From Rhyzopertha dominica (taxonomy: Eukaryota; Arthropoda; Insecta; Coleoptera; Bostrichidae): DNA of 64,000 nucleotides. Below the pieces are notes generated by a model. It saw nothing but the letters and a program-made list of their open reading frames with translations, ran no database searches and was not told the DNA's origin. The translations under genes were made by a program, and so were the position numbers. The stretch lies in assembly GCA_025024175.1 (NCBI GenBank), contig QCXZ01000075.1:1054001-1118000 (forward strand). Direction: 5' to 3'. Shown here piece by piece: positions 11,201 through 23,561 of the stretch (the stretch's first letter is position 1; each line of letters starts with the position of its first letter).

Positions 11201-14200
11201 AGATACGTATGTTATGTTTAAGCAAAATTTCATATTCATCATTATCATTGCTTAAGGCAAAAGAAAAGCCGTTGCTCACGGAAAGACGATTAGCGTGGGC
11301 AAAGGAACCGGCATTGTGGACTTTCGAAGATGGGAAAAGGATCATTTTTAGTGATGAATCAAAATTTGATGTTTGCGTGGGTGACCATCGATCACGTGTT
11401 ATAAGAAACAAAAATGAAGCCTTCCACAAAGACTGCCTAAAAAGAAAAAGAAAATTTCCATCAGGTGTTATGGTATGGGGACGCATGTCTGCTAATGGTG
11501 TTGGAAAACTGCACTTCATAGACGGAACTTTTTTATTTTTTAACAAGATGGCGCCTCCTGCCATACAGCCTAGATCACAAGAAAGTGGCTGCAAGACAAC
11601 AACATTTCCGTACTTGACTGGCCCTCCAGCAGTCCTGATCTAAATGTAATCGAAACTATATGGCACAAGATGAAGCAGCAATTAAGAAATGATCCGCAGC
11701 GCAACATTTCTGATTTGCGCGTAAAATTGCAAAATATATGCGATTCTTTTACCGCAGAAGAATGCGAAAAGCTTGTAAAAACTATACTTGTCAGAATAAA
11801 AGCAGTTATTAAGGCAAAAGGAGACGCAACCGGCTATTGACATGTATTGTCCGAACATTTTCGAAATAGGGTAACTGGAGAATTTCCAATTGAATGAAAT
11901 TTTCAACCTAAATAATTAAAATGCTTATAATTTGTAAACTAAGTTTGGCATAGATCTTATAGATCATCCTGTAGTTGCCTGAATTTAATACGATTATCTA
12001 AGAATACATTTTCGAACATTTGCTCAATCTGTACCATCAAGGAAACATTATTTTAGTGCTGTTTCCAGCGTTATGCTGTTATCTGTTTACCAGTTTTTTC
12101 TTAGATTTACTGATCGTAGTGAAATTTTATTCTAATAAATAAATGATAATCATTTTCTTCATTCAAGATTCTAGTTCCGTACAACAAAAACACTATCATC
12201 GGAACTATGCTCACAAAACCCCTTTGGAACAGAATAGTAAGACCCAACGATTATATGCACTTAAAGGTATCTAAATTTTTATCACACTAGCCAAAATGCC
12301 CCCCTCCCCCTAAATTTTTGTACTCCAGCCCTAGAGCTGGCCTTGCATAATTAATATAAATGAATCAAGGACACTAGAAACTGCAATAAATAAATAACGA
12401 TCGTTACTGCCAAGTTTTTCGACAATTACACAGTCGAGTAGAAATATAAAACCCGCCATAATATATATCTCTATTCTGCCTCGTTTTCCCTCATGTTTCG
12501 CCCGATAATAAAAGACGCAAAATTAAATACAGCCCGAGAATACGTACGTAACTCTCGAGGGAATTTAATATTCCTTGTGCCAGGTTAAGGATAATAACAT
12601 CCCGGAGAAGTCCGATATTAAAGCAACCGGGGTTCATTTTCGCGAGTCATACAGAAAGAAACCGGTCTTTTCTCTCCGGCAAAGAACGAATTTAATATGT
12701 GAACCAAGAAAAGAGGTTGGTAAGACGACGCTTTTGCTTTTGCCCGCGGTGAAATTTTTCGAAGTAGCATTTTCTGGCTTTAATTAAGTTCAATTTACAT
12801 TGCCCCTTTGGCTTGTTCCGTTTGTAATCCAACCGTTTAATCTGCTTTGCGATTGGTTGTTTTGTAGAAACAAAGAAGGAGGTAGTTTTTTCGTTATCAT
12901 ATCCAACTGACATGGTAGTGGTATGTATGCTGTACTAGAAGAGTCTGTAAGAATGAGAACGTCGTTGGACCTAGATAAAAATGTTTCGTATGCGTTAACC
13001 GCTTTAAAAGATGAGCATGTTCCGATTGTACAGAAGGTGAATACTGACTTCGTTAATAATGATTATAAGACGATTTTAATTACTAATAGTAAATAGTCTC
13101 TTTGATACAAAGTTGATGTGACCTCACACCATTCCCTTTAGGATTCTCACATTTGGCCAAAACATTTCATCATCTACATGATGCGTATTCTCAAAGTCAA
13201 ACACTTTAGGGAGACATCTTTGGATATAACACACTGCGTTGAAGCCTTCGACCCAAATGGCCACCGTGGTAGGGCTGCGAGATGCAGCTAGCCTCAGAAA
13301 TGACACACCATACCAAAATTGTTTGATAATGTCAAATATCAAGAATAGCGTTATTTGGCATTGATAATTATTTTAATTTGTTTGTGAAAAATGTGGAATT
13401 CTTCACACTGTATTTGGATTGTCATCCAATAGACCGTGTTGTTGGTGAATTTGCATAGTTTATACAATGGTGCATTAACGAAACAAACTGTTTCAAAGGT
13501 ATTCCATTTTTGTGAATATTTGTTAGGCCATATAGAATTGGAACTCATGGTTCTTTATTCCTAATTTGTACTTTTTTTCGTTTGATATCAAGTGTTTTAA
13601 AAAATTTTAAATGTTAGTGACGTCTTGCTGGAACTGGCTTGTGGGATCTGCATTAAACTTTGAAAAGCTGCATGTGTTTAATAAATTATTTAGTTTAACC
13701 TGGTACTCATCTGTTTACAAAGTGGCAGTAGATTAATACGTACGTTTTTGTTTTATGCTTCTTAGTAATTCGATTTCTACACATTCATTTGATATCAATC
13801 TGCACACGTATTTCAAATTTTTCTAGACACACGTATTATTTTTAATTTCTAAGTAAATGTTCTGGTACTTGCTTATGTGAAATAACGTAAAGTCCAATCC
13901 ATATGCTGTAGAACAAGCTGATTGAGTCATTGCATATACTTTCAGTTTTAAAGCTTCAAATTTTTAGTACCTCCAGGTGCTACAAGAACAGTTTTTTTAT
14001 TGTAAGTTGCTTAGTGAAATATGTGTTAGTGTTGAAATATATACTTGAAAACTAAATTTAAACCGTGTCGATGGATTATCGATTAAAAGCTTCATTAGAT
14101 GATTCCTGACCAATACAGTATTGTGTGGCGATGTACCGCCATATATTCTGTAAAGCCCTGAGTAGAATTTCATCCATATAATTTTGAAATACAAAATTTA

Positions 14201-14609
14201 AAAAAATACATTGGGTTGTATGTGATTATTGCCTCTGTCGTGTAGTATAAGTCAGTGGAAGTTAGTTCTCTATTTTTATTTTGACAATAGTAACAAGCTT
14301 GGAATGTATTATTTATTTCTTGACTATTGATGATCACTTTACGTGGGATTTGTAGTACTGCACTGCCACAATGCACAACAAATATAATATGTTTAACCAG
14401 AGGTGGCTACGACAATGCCTATTGATCTAAATCAACAACTGCCAATAAAAACTGTTGCATTTTAAAAGATGTTTCTTAATGGCTTAAAAAGTCTTAACAA
14501 TAAATAAAGCTAACAACTAACATTTATGGTGTTACAATGTCGATATTAAATTTGATTTACTTACAGCGACAATAACGCAAAAAGTAAGACACCACCGCGT
14601 TTTCAACAT
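8297..14609 (-). CDS. acidic secreted protein, 219 aa, two exons
   Basis: The main exon (8911-8297) is open for 205 codons after a CAG acceptor. It reads AIMSSIEAKPFLVNPQ, then a Ser/Ala and charged region, a strongly acidic Gly/Asp/Glu-rich stretch (about residues 127-167), and a hydrophobic Gly-rich C-terminus (about 191-212) ending SASPRP. I join it to a leader exon at 14609-14565, MLKTRWCLTFCVIVA, which ends at GTAAGT in phase 0, the same plan as the three neighbouring secreted genes. The 5.65-kb intron holds two nested DNA transposons. If the join is wrong, the main exon may start at the ATG at 8905. The sequence is not clearly related to its neighbours. The C-terminal hydrophobic segment could be a membrane anchor. 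Confidence 0.55.
9305..9330 (+). other. possible micro-exon on plus strand
   Basis: A pyrimidine-rich tract ending TTTCTTTTCAG precedes 26 bases containing ATGGCCCAGTCC and is followed directly by a strong donor, GTGAGT. No partner exon was found, so this is only a splice-signal coincidence worth noting. Confidence 0.15.
10017..11971 (-). mobile_element. mariner/IS630-type transposon, split by a Tc1 insert
   Basis: The ends are inverted: left CAGGGTGATCTATAA and right the complement of CAGGATGATCTATAAG, with TA on both outer sides, the target duplication of this superfamily. The homology of the two ends extends inward for about 100 bases. The minus frame at 10505-10176 encodes the C-terminal transposase, including FPNHWIGNGGPVACPPRSPD and LNPLDFYLWGHMKQL, of the insect IS630-like group. 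The 5' part of the transposase is gone and the element is interrupted by a Tc1 copy at 10525-11871. A relative lies at 43623-44045. Confidence 0.75.
10525..11871 (+). mobile_element. Tc1-like transposon nested in the 10017-11971 element
   Basis: Terminal inverted repeats of about 26 bases share AAAATGTTCGGACA (10525-10550 and 11846-11871). The transposase starts at 10849 (MSHGKATNRAIRELIVKL), with paired HTH motifs (TFRDIAKQINVAKSTVSDIV), a GGGRPRK AT-hook-like linker, and the first catalytic Asp in IIFSDESKFDV. An internal deletion near 11540 shifts frame into QDGASCHTA, followed by a stop. The third acidic residue is seen in SSSPDLNVIETIWH (about 11625-11665). The protein is therefore broken by a deletion/frameshift and one stop, but it is the youngest-looking DNA transposon here. 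Confidence 0.85.
11976..14564. other. intron sequence with no supported feature
   Basis: This is the remaining part of the proposed long intron of the 8297-14609 gene. Short open frames occur on both strands (for example near 12600-12900) but none has a recognisable domain or exon signals. I see no RNA gene. Confidence 0.35.
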
Positions 14610-15057
14610 TTTTTTTGGCCACCGGCGCACAAGGTTGGACACGAACGTACTTGTAGTGTGACAATTGGGACAAGTTTTGTTGCGCCTGCATTTGTTTATT
14701 TCATAGTCGAACACGTGAGAAATCATTGTTGTGGGGGTACATGCACGAGACGGTGACTTGACAGGGGCGTAGAAAGTGGGGGTAACGTAATTTAATTGAT
14801 TGATTTCTATTTTGCTACGATATTTTTCATTGTTTTCACTGCTCTTTAGTTTTCTTTGCCCATTACCTTTGAAGATACGGCTATACTCCAAAAATTTATG
14901 TAGATCAATTTCTACATACTTTCGTTATTAGTTTATTGAGATTTATTGCACACAAACAGAACATTTGCGCAACTACTTATTCTATTAGAACCACGAATCG
15001 GCATCTGAATTTGCATCAAAAAGAATAATTTGGTGAAGATAACAAACAATATTTATT

Positions 15058-16465
15058 CAGGATGTTTCAGGAATGATAATGACCCTGACGAAATTAAAAT
15101 TGCAACCCAAAATACATTCTCATAGCCAATGTGGTTATTTTACATAGTGGTATTTATTATTTTAAAAATAAATTGGGAATCCATGACGGCTATGTGCTAT
15201 GGTTCCTGTCACTGTATTTACTAAAAGTCAAAATGTATCCAAATGATGAAAAAACAGATGTGATTTTCATTTATGGTGAATGCAAGAAAAATTCTTCCAC
15301 TGCCGCCCGTTTATATAGACAACGTTTTACAAATAGAAAAGGTCCTGCCGATACAATTTTCAAGAGACTTGAATTAACTTTAAGGACAAACTGGCCACGA
15401 CTGAAAAAGTCGAGAGAAAGAACAGCAACAGGCCCTGACAATGAAATTAGAGTATTGGAAATGATTGACGAAAATCCTCATATTAGTCAAAGGGTAGTCT
15501 CAAGAGCAACTGGTATAGTCTGTCTTCAGTACACCGAATAATTTCATCCGTATCACTTGCAATTGGTTCAGGCTTTAAAGGAGACAGATTATCCTAAAAG
15601 ACTGGCTTTTTGTAATTTTTTTTTTCGGGAACACCAAAATTTGAATATGCTATTTTATGACACCATTTGCTTCTCAGATGAAGCAAGATTTTCTAATAGT
15701 GGTGAAGTTAACAAACATAACATGCATTATTAAGCGCAAAAAAATCCACGTTGGATTCGAGAAGGACATTTTCAAACTATCTACTCGACGAATGTCTGGT
15801 GCGAAATATTGGGGAATCAAATTGTTGGGCCTTAGTTTTTTCGCGATAGTTTAAACGGCAATATTTTTTAAGAAACATTTTACCGGTACTTCTCTAAAAT
15901 GTAAATTTACAAGTAACAAGATCTATGGTTCCAACAAGATGGGGCACCTGCGCATTATCAGAATTGTGCGAAATCATCTTGATTTGGTTTTGCCTAACCG
16001 ATGGATAGGAAGAGGTTCAATTAATCCTTGCCCACCGAGAAGCCCGGACCTTACTCCTTTGGATTTTTTCTGTGGGGAATGGTAAAAGAGCAAGTGTACC
16101 AAACACCAAATGAAAGTGTAGAACATTTAGAAAATAAAATACGTGATGCATGTAAATCCATCATTCCAGAAATGTTAAAAGATCATTTTGGGCACGAATT
16201 CAAGCTTGTGAAAACAGCGGAGGGCGACATTTTGAGCATTTATTACATTAACGTTATTGAATAAACATTTTTCAAAAATAAAATTTGTTTTACAATGCCG
16301 AATTTACTTAAAGCAAATGATTAAAGCAAAATTTACGAATTTATACAGCTCTCTACGTTTTATATTTTTTAAGACGATGAACAATTATCAATGTTACCTT
16401 TGCAAATGTATTTTGGGTTTCTTTTTTAATTTCGTCAGGGTCATTATCATTCGTGAAACATCCTG
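15058..16465 (+). mobile_element. mariner/IS630-type transposon with ~65-bp inverted repeats
   Basis: The ends match as inverted repeats for about 65 bases (CAGGATGTTTCA, then TGATAATGACCCTGACGAAA). Both flanks read TTTATT. The transposase begins near 15232 (MYPNDEKTDVIFIYGECKK), an insect HTH domain of the DUF4817 type. It continues RVLEMIDENPHISQRVVSRA and the first Asp in FDTICFSDEARF-like sequence near 15660, and ends with SPDL-type sequence near 16040 and VYQTPNESVEHLENKIRDA. Several frameshifts and stops inactivate it. A second copy of the same family is at 26731-28144 on the other strand. Confidence 0.82.
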
Positions 16466-16923
16466 TTTATTTATATACAGAACCTAAAACAGTGCTTACA
16501 ACTTATTCAATAATGAAATTAACATAGTATAGAATAAACCACACCGCAAAACAGAAACTATTAAAATGTAAAATTAATACCCATATCGTATTCCAAATTA
16601 ACACTTAATTTATGATTAAACATTATTTAAGAAGTAAACTATTAAGATACGAAAGGAAAAAGAAACAATTTATTGGTGAAGCACTTTAAAAATTTTTCTC
16701 CGAATTGAGTATACAGAATCACTGAATATATCAACTTCAAGTGATGGATTGGTTAGTTAGCCTTCTTATTGAATTGTAGGACTTAATACTTCTAAGAAGT
16801 GGGGAGTTTGCATATAATATAAATGTATTAAATCAAACAGTACAAACATAAGTTGGTAATTTTAANCAAAAAATAGAAGTACATATTCATATTTATTACC
16901 AATGTTGCTCAAAATGTTACTGG
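16466..16923. other. no feature seen
   Basis: AT-rich spacer between transposon remnants. No coding potential, repeat or RNA gene recognised. Confidence 0.3.
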
Positions 16924-17200
16924 TTATGCTGTAAACATAATGAACATCTGGTAGATAGATAGATCTGGAAATCTAAGCTGCCAGTATACTGAACCATGTG
17001 TACCCACCCAGTGATTTAGAAAGTTTTGATCTGGCAAGGTATTACATCTTGCTGAAAATAAATATCCCAAGCCTTGCAAAACCAAATAATATTCTTTCCG
17101 AAATTGTTGTGATTGCGAGTATTTTCTAAGTTCCAATTGCAAAATGCTGGTCTTCTTTCAGAGTCTTTTGTTTTATCTGGCATATATTTAGGTTTCTTCA
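16924..17200 (-). mobile_element. small mariner-like transposase fragment
   Basis: The minus frames contain FLNHWVGTHGSVYWQLRFPD, a decayed form of the (N/D)xWIGxxGPVxxPxRSPDL motif of mariner/IS630 transposases, preceded by a QQDVIPC-like remnant of the second catalytic Asp region. Only a fragment remains. Confidence 0.45.
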
Positions 17201-17334
17201 AAAATTTTTGAACGCCTGTTTTTGATACCCCAACTTCTGTTTCCCTAACGGATGTTTTTGGATATTTTGGTAGACCACTGCTAGAACATTTTTCAGATCA
17301 TTTTCGCGATTTTCTTCTCCATAAACTTTCGCTG

Positions 17335-17745
17335 TCACCACTCCCTATATGAGCATTGATTTGTAAATAAGCCTAATTTACATTGAGTATAGCCCAGACT
17401 ACAGGTTAAATTGCGCAGGCTTTTATAGTATCCCCAATGTGTTATCTTTTTCGTCGTTTTAAACTTTTTGTATACTTTATCTCTCAGACTCGTTAGTAAA
17501 TGGACATTGTCAGTTAGCCATGGTAATTTAGGCTTGTGGAAAATACAACTTTTCATTGGAGCATAGATATCAAATATTATATTCGACAATAGACATTTTG
17601 ATCGTTTTTTCTGTCCTACGTGTGCAAAAATTGTGCTTTTACTTTTTGCGCTCGTAAAATAGTTTGCCCCTGTTATACTACGCCTATGCCTCTTTAAAAG
17701 ACGGTTTGTAAACAATTCACTCGGTGCAATTTTCCTTGAATACAT
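17335..17745 (-). mobile_element. LINE fragment between endonuclease and RT
   Basis: A 136-codon minus frame contains PWLTDNVHLLTSLRDKVYKK followed by HWGYYKSLRNLTCSL, the typical linker between the APE endonuclease and RT of Jockey/CR1-like LINEs (PWxTxxxxxxxxxRDxxxxxF). No RT follows in frame. I treat it as a fragment. Confidence 0.6.
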
Positions 17746-19479
17746 CGGACGTGATCCAACGCTGACATTAATACACCTTGCAAACCCATAAATGTTACTA
17801 AATCGTACACTTTCAGTAGCTTATGGTGCGAACATTATCGTAATATCTAACGAGCTTGACTAATTTTGGATCACCTTCTATAAATAACTTTATTTCAGGA
17901 TCTATAATGTGCGTACAAAGACTAGCGTGATTTATAACTATGTAGTACGAAGATGTTTTAAGAAGCTCACGATAAAGGACATAATTAGTTCAAAATAAAT
18001 CTTAATTTATCCATAATCACTTTATAATTGAAGTCTTATTCACACTTAAGAACCGTATAATACGAAAAATGCAATCTTAAATCCATCTCATTTTATATAT
18101 TTATTATTAACATTTATATTTATAACATTTCGTTATTTCTATCATCAAATTTTACTTTTTTGCCATTAACATTAAGTTTGTAGCTGTCATCGGTTTTGGA
18201 ACGCATGCCTGCCGAAGTTCTTGTTAAATCTGCAGCCAGTAAAGTTGTTGAGGTCCGCTATAAACTTCTGTATTTGCCAGATTCAAAAATAAAGCAACTC
18301 TTGAAGGGTCTATCAATAAAGTGTTGATGGGCATGTATTTTCTACATGTCTCCACAGCATTCATGGAGAATCCTTCTTCTATTATTGTGAATTTTTGTGA
18401 AATGCCCGGCATTCAGCATTCGTAACGTTTCAACTTTGAGCATTGCATCCCTCTTCTCAAACTTTTCCAATATAAATACGTAAGCAATCAACGCGTAGCT
18501 TGTTGGGGTTATTGGATTATAAAATTCATCGGAATTTGCTTCTGAATACCATGCTGTCGGTATAAAATGTTATCAGCCACAGAGGATACAATTCCAAGTT
18601 CGTGCTGAATTTTTCAAAGCTTACAAAACATAACAACTAGTTTTATTAACAGAGAACTTGACCATGACGTGATAAATCACGTTTTAAAATTTTAAAATTC
18701 TATTTGTCGATATAAAGCGTTCTGTTTTGGATAAAATACAGTATAGACAAATGTTACTTTACTTATTGTAGCTTTTTGACGATCCTAATTGACACTTGAG
18801 CCATTTAATTTCGAAATCCACTAAAGCTTTTGTTTTTCTATTGCGACCCCTCTGTTTAGGTCAACACTAATCACATCAAACTAAACTAAATTCTCTACAT
18901 TGCACCGGCGTTGTTTCTTATCATAGTTTGTCCTTGTGTTTGATCACTGTCCTCATTTTTCTGCAATACTGGAGCCACCACATTCAACTCATATTACGTA
19001 TGCCTCGTTAATATTCTGGAGAAATGCAACGCTCTATCTGCCATGAATACCATTATGAACAATGGCGTGGCTGTACAAGTATGTACGAGCACAAAAAAAC
19101 GTCACTACAAAAATGAATAAAACTGAAATTCATGTTTTGATTAATTCGAAATTTAATGGAACTACATATCTGATCATATCAATGAAGGACATTATGGAAT
19201 AGTATAAAATGTGGATTTTACAAGCCAAGAAAAACCTTCGAAAAACATGTCATCATTTCTATCATCTGCGAGATTATATAGGGTTTATCCATTATGTACA
19301 GGGATGGGATAAACAATTTTCGCCCTGACAAGAATTGCAAATTAAATGTAACCATCATGTGACGATGTGCGGTATTTCTGGCATGAATGATATTAAATGT
19401 GTAGCTCGCGATCGTGATCCAAAGTATTACATACCCCCAGTCCATTAAGTCGTGTTTAGGGATTCTGTGAATGCTTGTT
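17746..19479. other. no supported gene; possible old coding debris
   Basis: Minus-strand frames at 18224-18412 and 18420-18560 look faintly protein-like (VFILEKFEKRDAMLKVETL) but are in different frames with stops, and I cannot name a family. The minus frame at 19218-19445 may be transposase debris. Nothing firm. Confidence 0.25.
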
Positions 19480-20000
19480 TTAGCTTACACCTAAATCTCT
19501 TTCTGCGTCTTGGAAGCAGTTAAAGGGATGTCCATTGAAGTATGCTATAACTGTTCCTGTGGTTACAAAGCACTGAGTGCGATGCCCGCATTGACAGATT
19601 GCCTTCCACACAAAATACTTTTTCCCAAATTTTTCTGCAATGATAGTTGTTTCAGACTTGGGCAGAATCTCTCCTTTACAAGCAGTATAATATTGCGAAC
19701 CTGGTAGATTCGTAAAATCTGCTATTACGTGTGTTTCGTCATCCAAACCAAACAAGGACGTGTTTTTCCAATTAAATTGTATAGTTTTGGGGCTAGGGTT
19801 TTAAAAATTTTTTCCTGCTTTTCTGTAACTTTTGGCACTTTTTGCTTCTTATCGTTGTTAAACCAACACCTTTTTTGATCCTTTCTACCGTGCTTTTAGT
19901 GGTACCACATTTTTTGGCAATGTCTCTGACGGACTTGCTGATTTTTCTTACAAACATTAAGAATTTTTTGTCCCAATTGCAAATCATGTCCGCCACATTT
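19480..20000 (-). mobile_element. Tc1/mariner-like transposase relic
   Basis: The N-terminal HTH (SVRDIAKKCGTTKSTVERIK, 19996 downward) is followed, after an internal deletion, by GLDDETHVIADFTNLPGSQY and EKFGKKYFVWKAICQCGHRT, the region around the first catalytic Asp (here DDET) of an insect IS630-like family. A second fragment of this family lies at 31590-31800 on the plus strand. Confidence 0.65.
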
Positions 20001-21161
20001 TCTTACTAACCAGCACAATCACAAAGCCATCTAAAATTTCCGAATTTTATTCGAGACGGTCCTTATTTTGTCACATTCAGAATATTGTGATAATTAAAAT
20101 TAAAAAATCTTTATTCGTATATCCAGAGCGTGACATTTGGACTAATTATATTAACAAAAGTTAAGAAAAACGTTACCAATATACCGATACACTTCCAATT
20201 TTAGTTTGTTAGTGACAAGCAACAGCATAGAATCTCACAAAACCCACAAAAACAATATATAATCGCAAATATTTGCTTAAACTTTTATAAAATTTTGGAA
20301 GTAGAATCATAAGCAAGTGTTTTACTATTATTATTGGTATACTAATTTTCTGAGATGAAACAGTGTAGAAAAATCTATTAAGCCACTTCCAAACGTATTC
20401 CACTTTCAATAAGGACGTATGTAACGGGTTAGTATTCAAAAAAGTGTTTGGGAGAAAGTAAATTCTGATTAGGTATGCGTACAAGAATGATGCTGCATAT
20501 TCACCTTGTCAGATTAAAATTTGATTTTTTTTTTACATTGTAGTGCTAATGTAGGTCATAATGCAACCCGCAATACTAGTACTCCGCCCTTTGGGTTACA
20601 TAACATACTATTATGAGGTTGCCAAATCTCTACTCCATCTTCAGCGAGAAAATTTAAGGCAAAAATGTTTAATTGTTATGATCGCATATTATGTTAAAGA
20701 TTCCTTTTCACTTTTATTTCATTCAAAAAAGTGTTTCAAATCTTTATTTAAAAAACAAGCAGTAAGGTTTTTTTTGTCATTTTGATTTAATAATATTGAT
20801 AGTAGTTATTATCACTGATATTTTATTTATGTACAAATTAAGTTTCTCACTGCTTAAGTTCGCAAGAAACTTCGAAAAATTTCTAGAAATTTATCCCCTA
20901 TCTAATTATGAAAATGAAATTTGGCATCATTGCTTAGTGATTTAAGTAATGTAAACCCTTATACATTATTGTTTTCTTATTTGGTCATTTTCTTTTTGTT
21001 TTTTTTTAGTTCATTTTATCCAATTTTATTTATAACAACCGCGTTCCTTTCTCGCAGTGTTTGTTTATTTGTTTTCGTCAACATAACTACAACCAAGGTA
21101 AAAATAAACAGTGAAATTTGAGGTTACATTATAATCGACAACAAATCCCTTTAAATCTAGT
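20001..21161. other. no gene seen; upstream flank of zinc-finger gene
   Basis: AT-rich sequence with only short chance frames. The last 150 bases should contain the promoter and 5' UTR of the gene at 21162 but I see no clear core element. Confidence 0.3.
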
Positions 21162-22214
21162 ATGCCTAGAAACAACAACCCACCAAAGGAGGAGCTTGTT
21201 TTGACTCCCCGGAAAAAAACAAAAATTGAAACTTCCCCGATTGACAACGGGAAGGAAAACGAACCGGAAACGGAGGAAGTACCGAGGGTCCTGTACGCCC
21301 CCGATGGAAGAAAATTTTATCCGTGCGCTTATTGTCGATGCACCTTTTCTAATCGGAGACCGTTGGTTGTCCACATGCGTACGTGCACCTACAAGGTTCA
21401 CGAAGTTAGTGACAGTGAATCGGAAGACATAATTGTGGAAGATGGTAGAAAGCAGATCAGCATCATCGGGAACGTAGTTGTTAAGCAGAAGACGGAAGTG
21501 AAATTCGAGAATCGCAAAGTGAAAGCTGAGGAAGTAAAACTGTTTGCCGAGGTTTGCGTAAAAGAAAGTATAGAGGAATTAAACAGTGAAAAGCAGTTGG
21601 AAATTGAAGGATCGACCAATGAAATGACAGGAGTGGACAGATTATCCAGTGAGATAAGTGAATTCAAAGAAATGATGGAAACTTCACCCAACAGAAGAAA
21701 AGTGGCGTCTAAAAGAGCCAAAAGAAAGCCTGAAGTGGAAGCAGAAACAAGAGATGGAACCACGCAGAATATTTCCAGGAAAACACGAAGAATCGAGAAG
21801 TCGGCCACTAAGAAACCAAAACCGAAGCAGATCAACGCAAAAACAGACCAATCGAAACCGAAAGTGATCAGCGTCAATCAAAAATCGAAATGCACCCATT
21901 GCTCGGCCGTCTTCAACAATGCCCTAGATTTGCTGCGTCACAAGCGTAAAGAGCACGCGGTCGAGAAAAGCATCAAGCTGTCTGCGGAAAGCTTGAAGAT
22001 CTACGATAAAGTGTACCAGAACTCGGATAAAAACTGCTGCCCATTGTGTCAAGTACCGGTGCAGAAGTCGCAGTGGAAGCGTCACTTGGAAACGCACGGA
22101 GCCGTTTCCAAAGTCTTCTGTAAGGTGTGCAAGAAGGGGTTCAACAGGATCGATCACAAAAGGGAGCATGAGAAACGACATTTGATCATATTCGAGGACG
22201 ACGTTGATTTATGA
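21162..22214 (+). CDS. C2H2 zinc-finger protein, 350 aa, single exon
   Basis: An uninterrupted 351-codon frame from ATG. Four zinc fingers are visible. One is near the N-terminus with a Cys as last ligand (C55, C58, H71, C75). Three are at the C-terminus (C244, C247, H260, H265; C293, C296, H308, H312; C320, C323, H336, H340). Between them lies a long charged, Lys/Arg/Glu-rich linker (about 80-240) with basic runs such as RKVASKRAKRKPE that could be nuclear localisation signals. The spacing between fingers lacks the TGEKP linker, so they are not a classic tandem DNA-binding array. It is likely a nuclear DNA- or protein-binding factor. I do not recognise a specific orthologue. Nested opposite-strand frames are shadows. 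Confidence 0.85.
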   Translation: MPRNNNPPKEELVLTPRKKTKIETSPIDNGKENEPETEEVPRVLYAPDGRKFYPCAYCRCTFSNRRPLVVHMRTCTYKVHEVSDSESEDIIVEDGRKQISIIGNVVVKQKTEVKFENRKVKAEEVKLFAEVCVKESIEELNSEKQLEIEGSTNEMTGVDRLSSEISEFKEMMETSPNRRKVASKRAKRKPEVEAETRDGTTQNISRKTRRIEKSATKKPKPKQINAKTDQSKPKVISVNQKSKCTHCSAVFNNALDLLRHKRKEHAVEKSIKLSAESLKIYDKVYQNSDKNCCPLCQVPVQKSQWKRHLETHGAVSKVFCKVCKKGFNRIDHKREHEKRHLIIFEDDVDL

Positions 22215-23069
22215 TTAATTTTTTTCTTAATTTATATTGTGAGAACGGAATTTTATTTTCATTTTATTATGCATAGATGTTGTGTTTGGATTGCTTTACC
22301 ATTCCTGACTTATTTGAGTAATCCTTATTGGTTGTTTATTTATTATTTTCTAATATAATGCCTAATGATGATTTTGTAGGGTGTGTGCAATTCCTTTACC
22401 ATGTTTTAAGATCATTTTTTGTCGACATTGCTGTTTTTTCTTTACATTCAAAATAGAGTCACTAAAATATGTTCTTTCAAAAAAGTACAATAACTCAGAG
22501 TTCATTTTATCAAGTATGTTATGATAATGTAGAAGTTAACTAATTAAATACATTTATTCATATTATACAACAATCTATAATAGAGTTCTGTTGTTAGAGT
22601 TAAGTTTTTCTGATTTGTTGTTTTATCATTATGTTGTAATGATTCTACATAATGTATTATTATTCTACTTATAAATATTTTTGTACAAAATAGAAATATA
22701 TTTTGATCTATATTTAATCATTTTTAATATGGTTTTTGTTACCCTATTGCATAGTGGACTTTATAATACACTCGACATAAAAATAATCACAGCACAATCA
22801 AAAATTGAATATACACTTCACATCAAAATTAATTTCTTCGTTTAAATGAAAATTTCGAAAACAGCATCATTGCTTTAATCAAATATGCATTTTTACGTTT
22901 AGTTTTAGTGTAAAAGACCAGTATAAGATTATCTTGTAGTTTTACTGTCAAAAACTTGTCATAACTCTTCTTTTAATTGCATGAATCTTAGTATGGGTTT
23001 TGGATTTATTTAAGCCGTGTGTCTGTGAAACCCATGTGTCAGGATAATTTTTGGGTGGAGTGTATACAC
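22215..23069. other. 3' flank of zinc-finger gene, no gene seen
   Basis: AT-rich. No good AATAAA close to the stop. Sequence around 22770-23060 could be an old transposon end but has no partner that I could find. Confidence 0.3.
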
Positions 23070-23390
23070 TACCGCTCAAAAGTATTTATTTTATTAAAAA
23101 CTAAACATAATTCTATCAGAAACTATATATCTAAACATTTTTTTCATCTTTGTGGCCCCTTTACTTTTAATTAGGGCTGCACAAATTCTTGGTATTCCTT
23201 CCATCAACTTGTCCAATGTTGTTTTTGCAATTTTAAGCAACTCCAAAGCTGTTCTTTTGATGTAGGACAAGTACGCACTTGACAATCAAGTTCATCCCAC
23301 AGTAGCTTAATAGGATTTATGTCAGGTGATTGGGATGGTCGTTCCATCATTTTTAACTTCCCTAAACGTTCTTAATTACCTAAATACTTC
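23070..23390 (-). mobile_element. Tc1-like transposase 3' fragment
   Basis: One end reads ACTACCGCTCAAAAGTATTT, like a Tc1 terminal repeat. The minus strand carries SQSPDINPIKLLWDELDCQV and, in another frame, LDKLMEGIPRICAALIKSKG, the C-terminus of Tc1 transposase. The rest of the element is missing. Confidence 0.65.
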
Positions 23391-23561
23391 CGACGTAGTT
23401 TGGATGCAAATAATGATGGAGTGCAAAATAAATTAAGACAGATATTTAGTTGTTAATCCATTAAATAAAAGAGAATGATATAATTATAAAAAATACACAG
23501 CTCTACAAAACAATAAGTATACAAAACACGCAGCACACGACTACAATACATTTCATTCCCC

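Noticed and set aside
12575..12913. Two overlapping open frames on opposite strands
   Set aside because: No domain, no splice signals in frame and no similarity to the neighbouring genes.
21398..21877. Minus-strand 159-codon open frame
   Set aside because: Antisense to the zinc-finger gene, with composition mirroring its Lys/Glu-rich linker.
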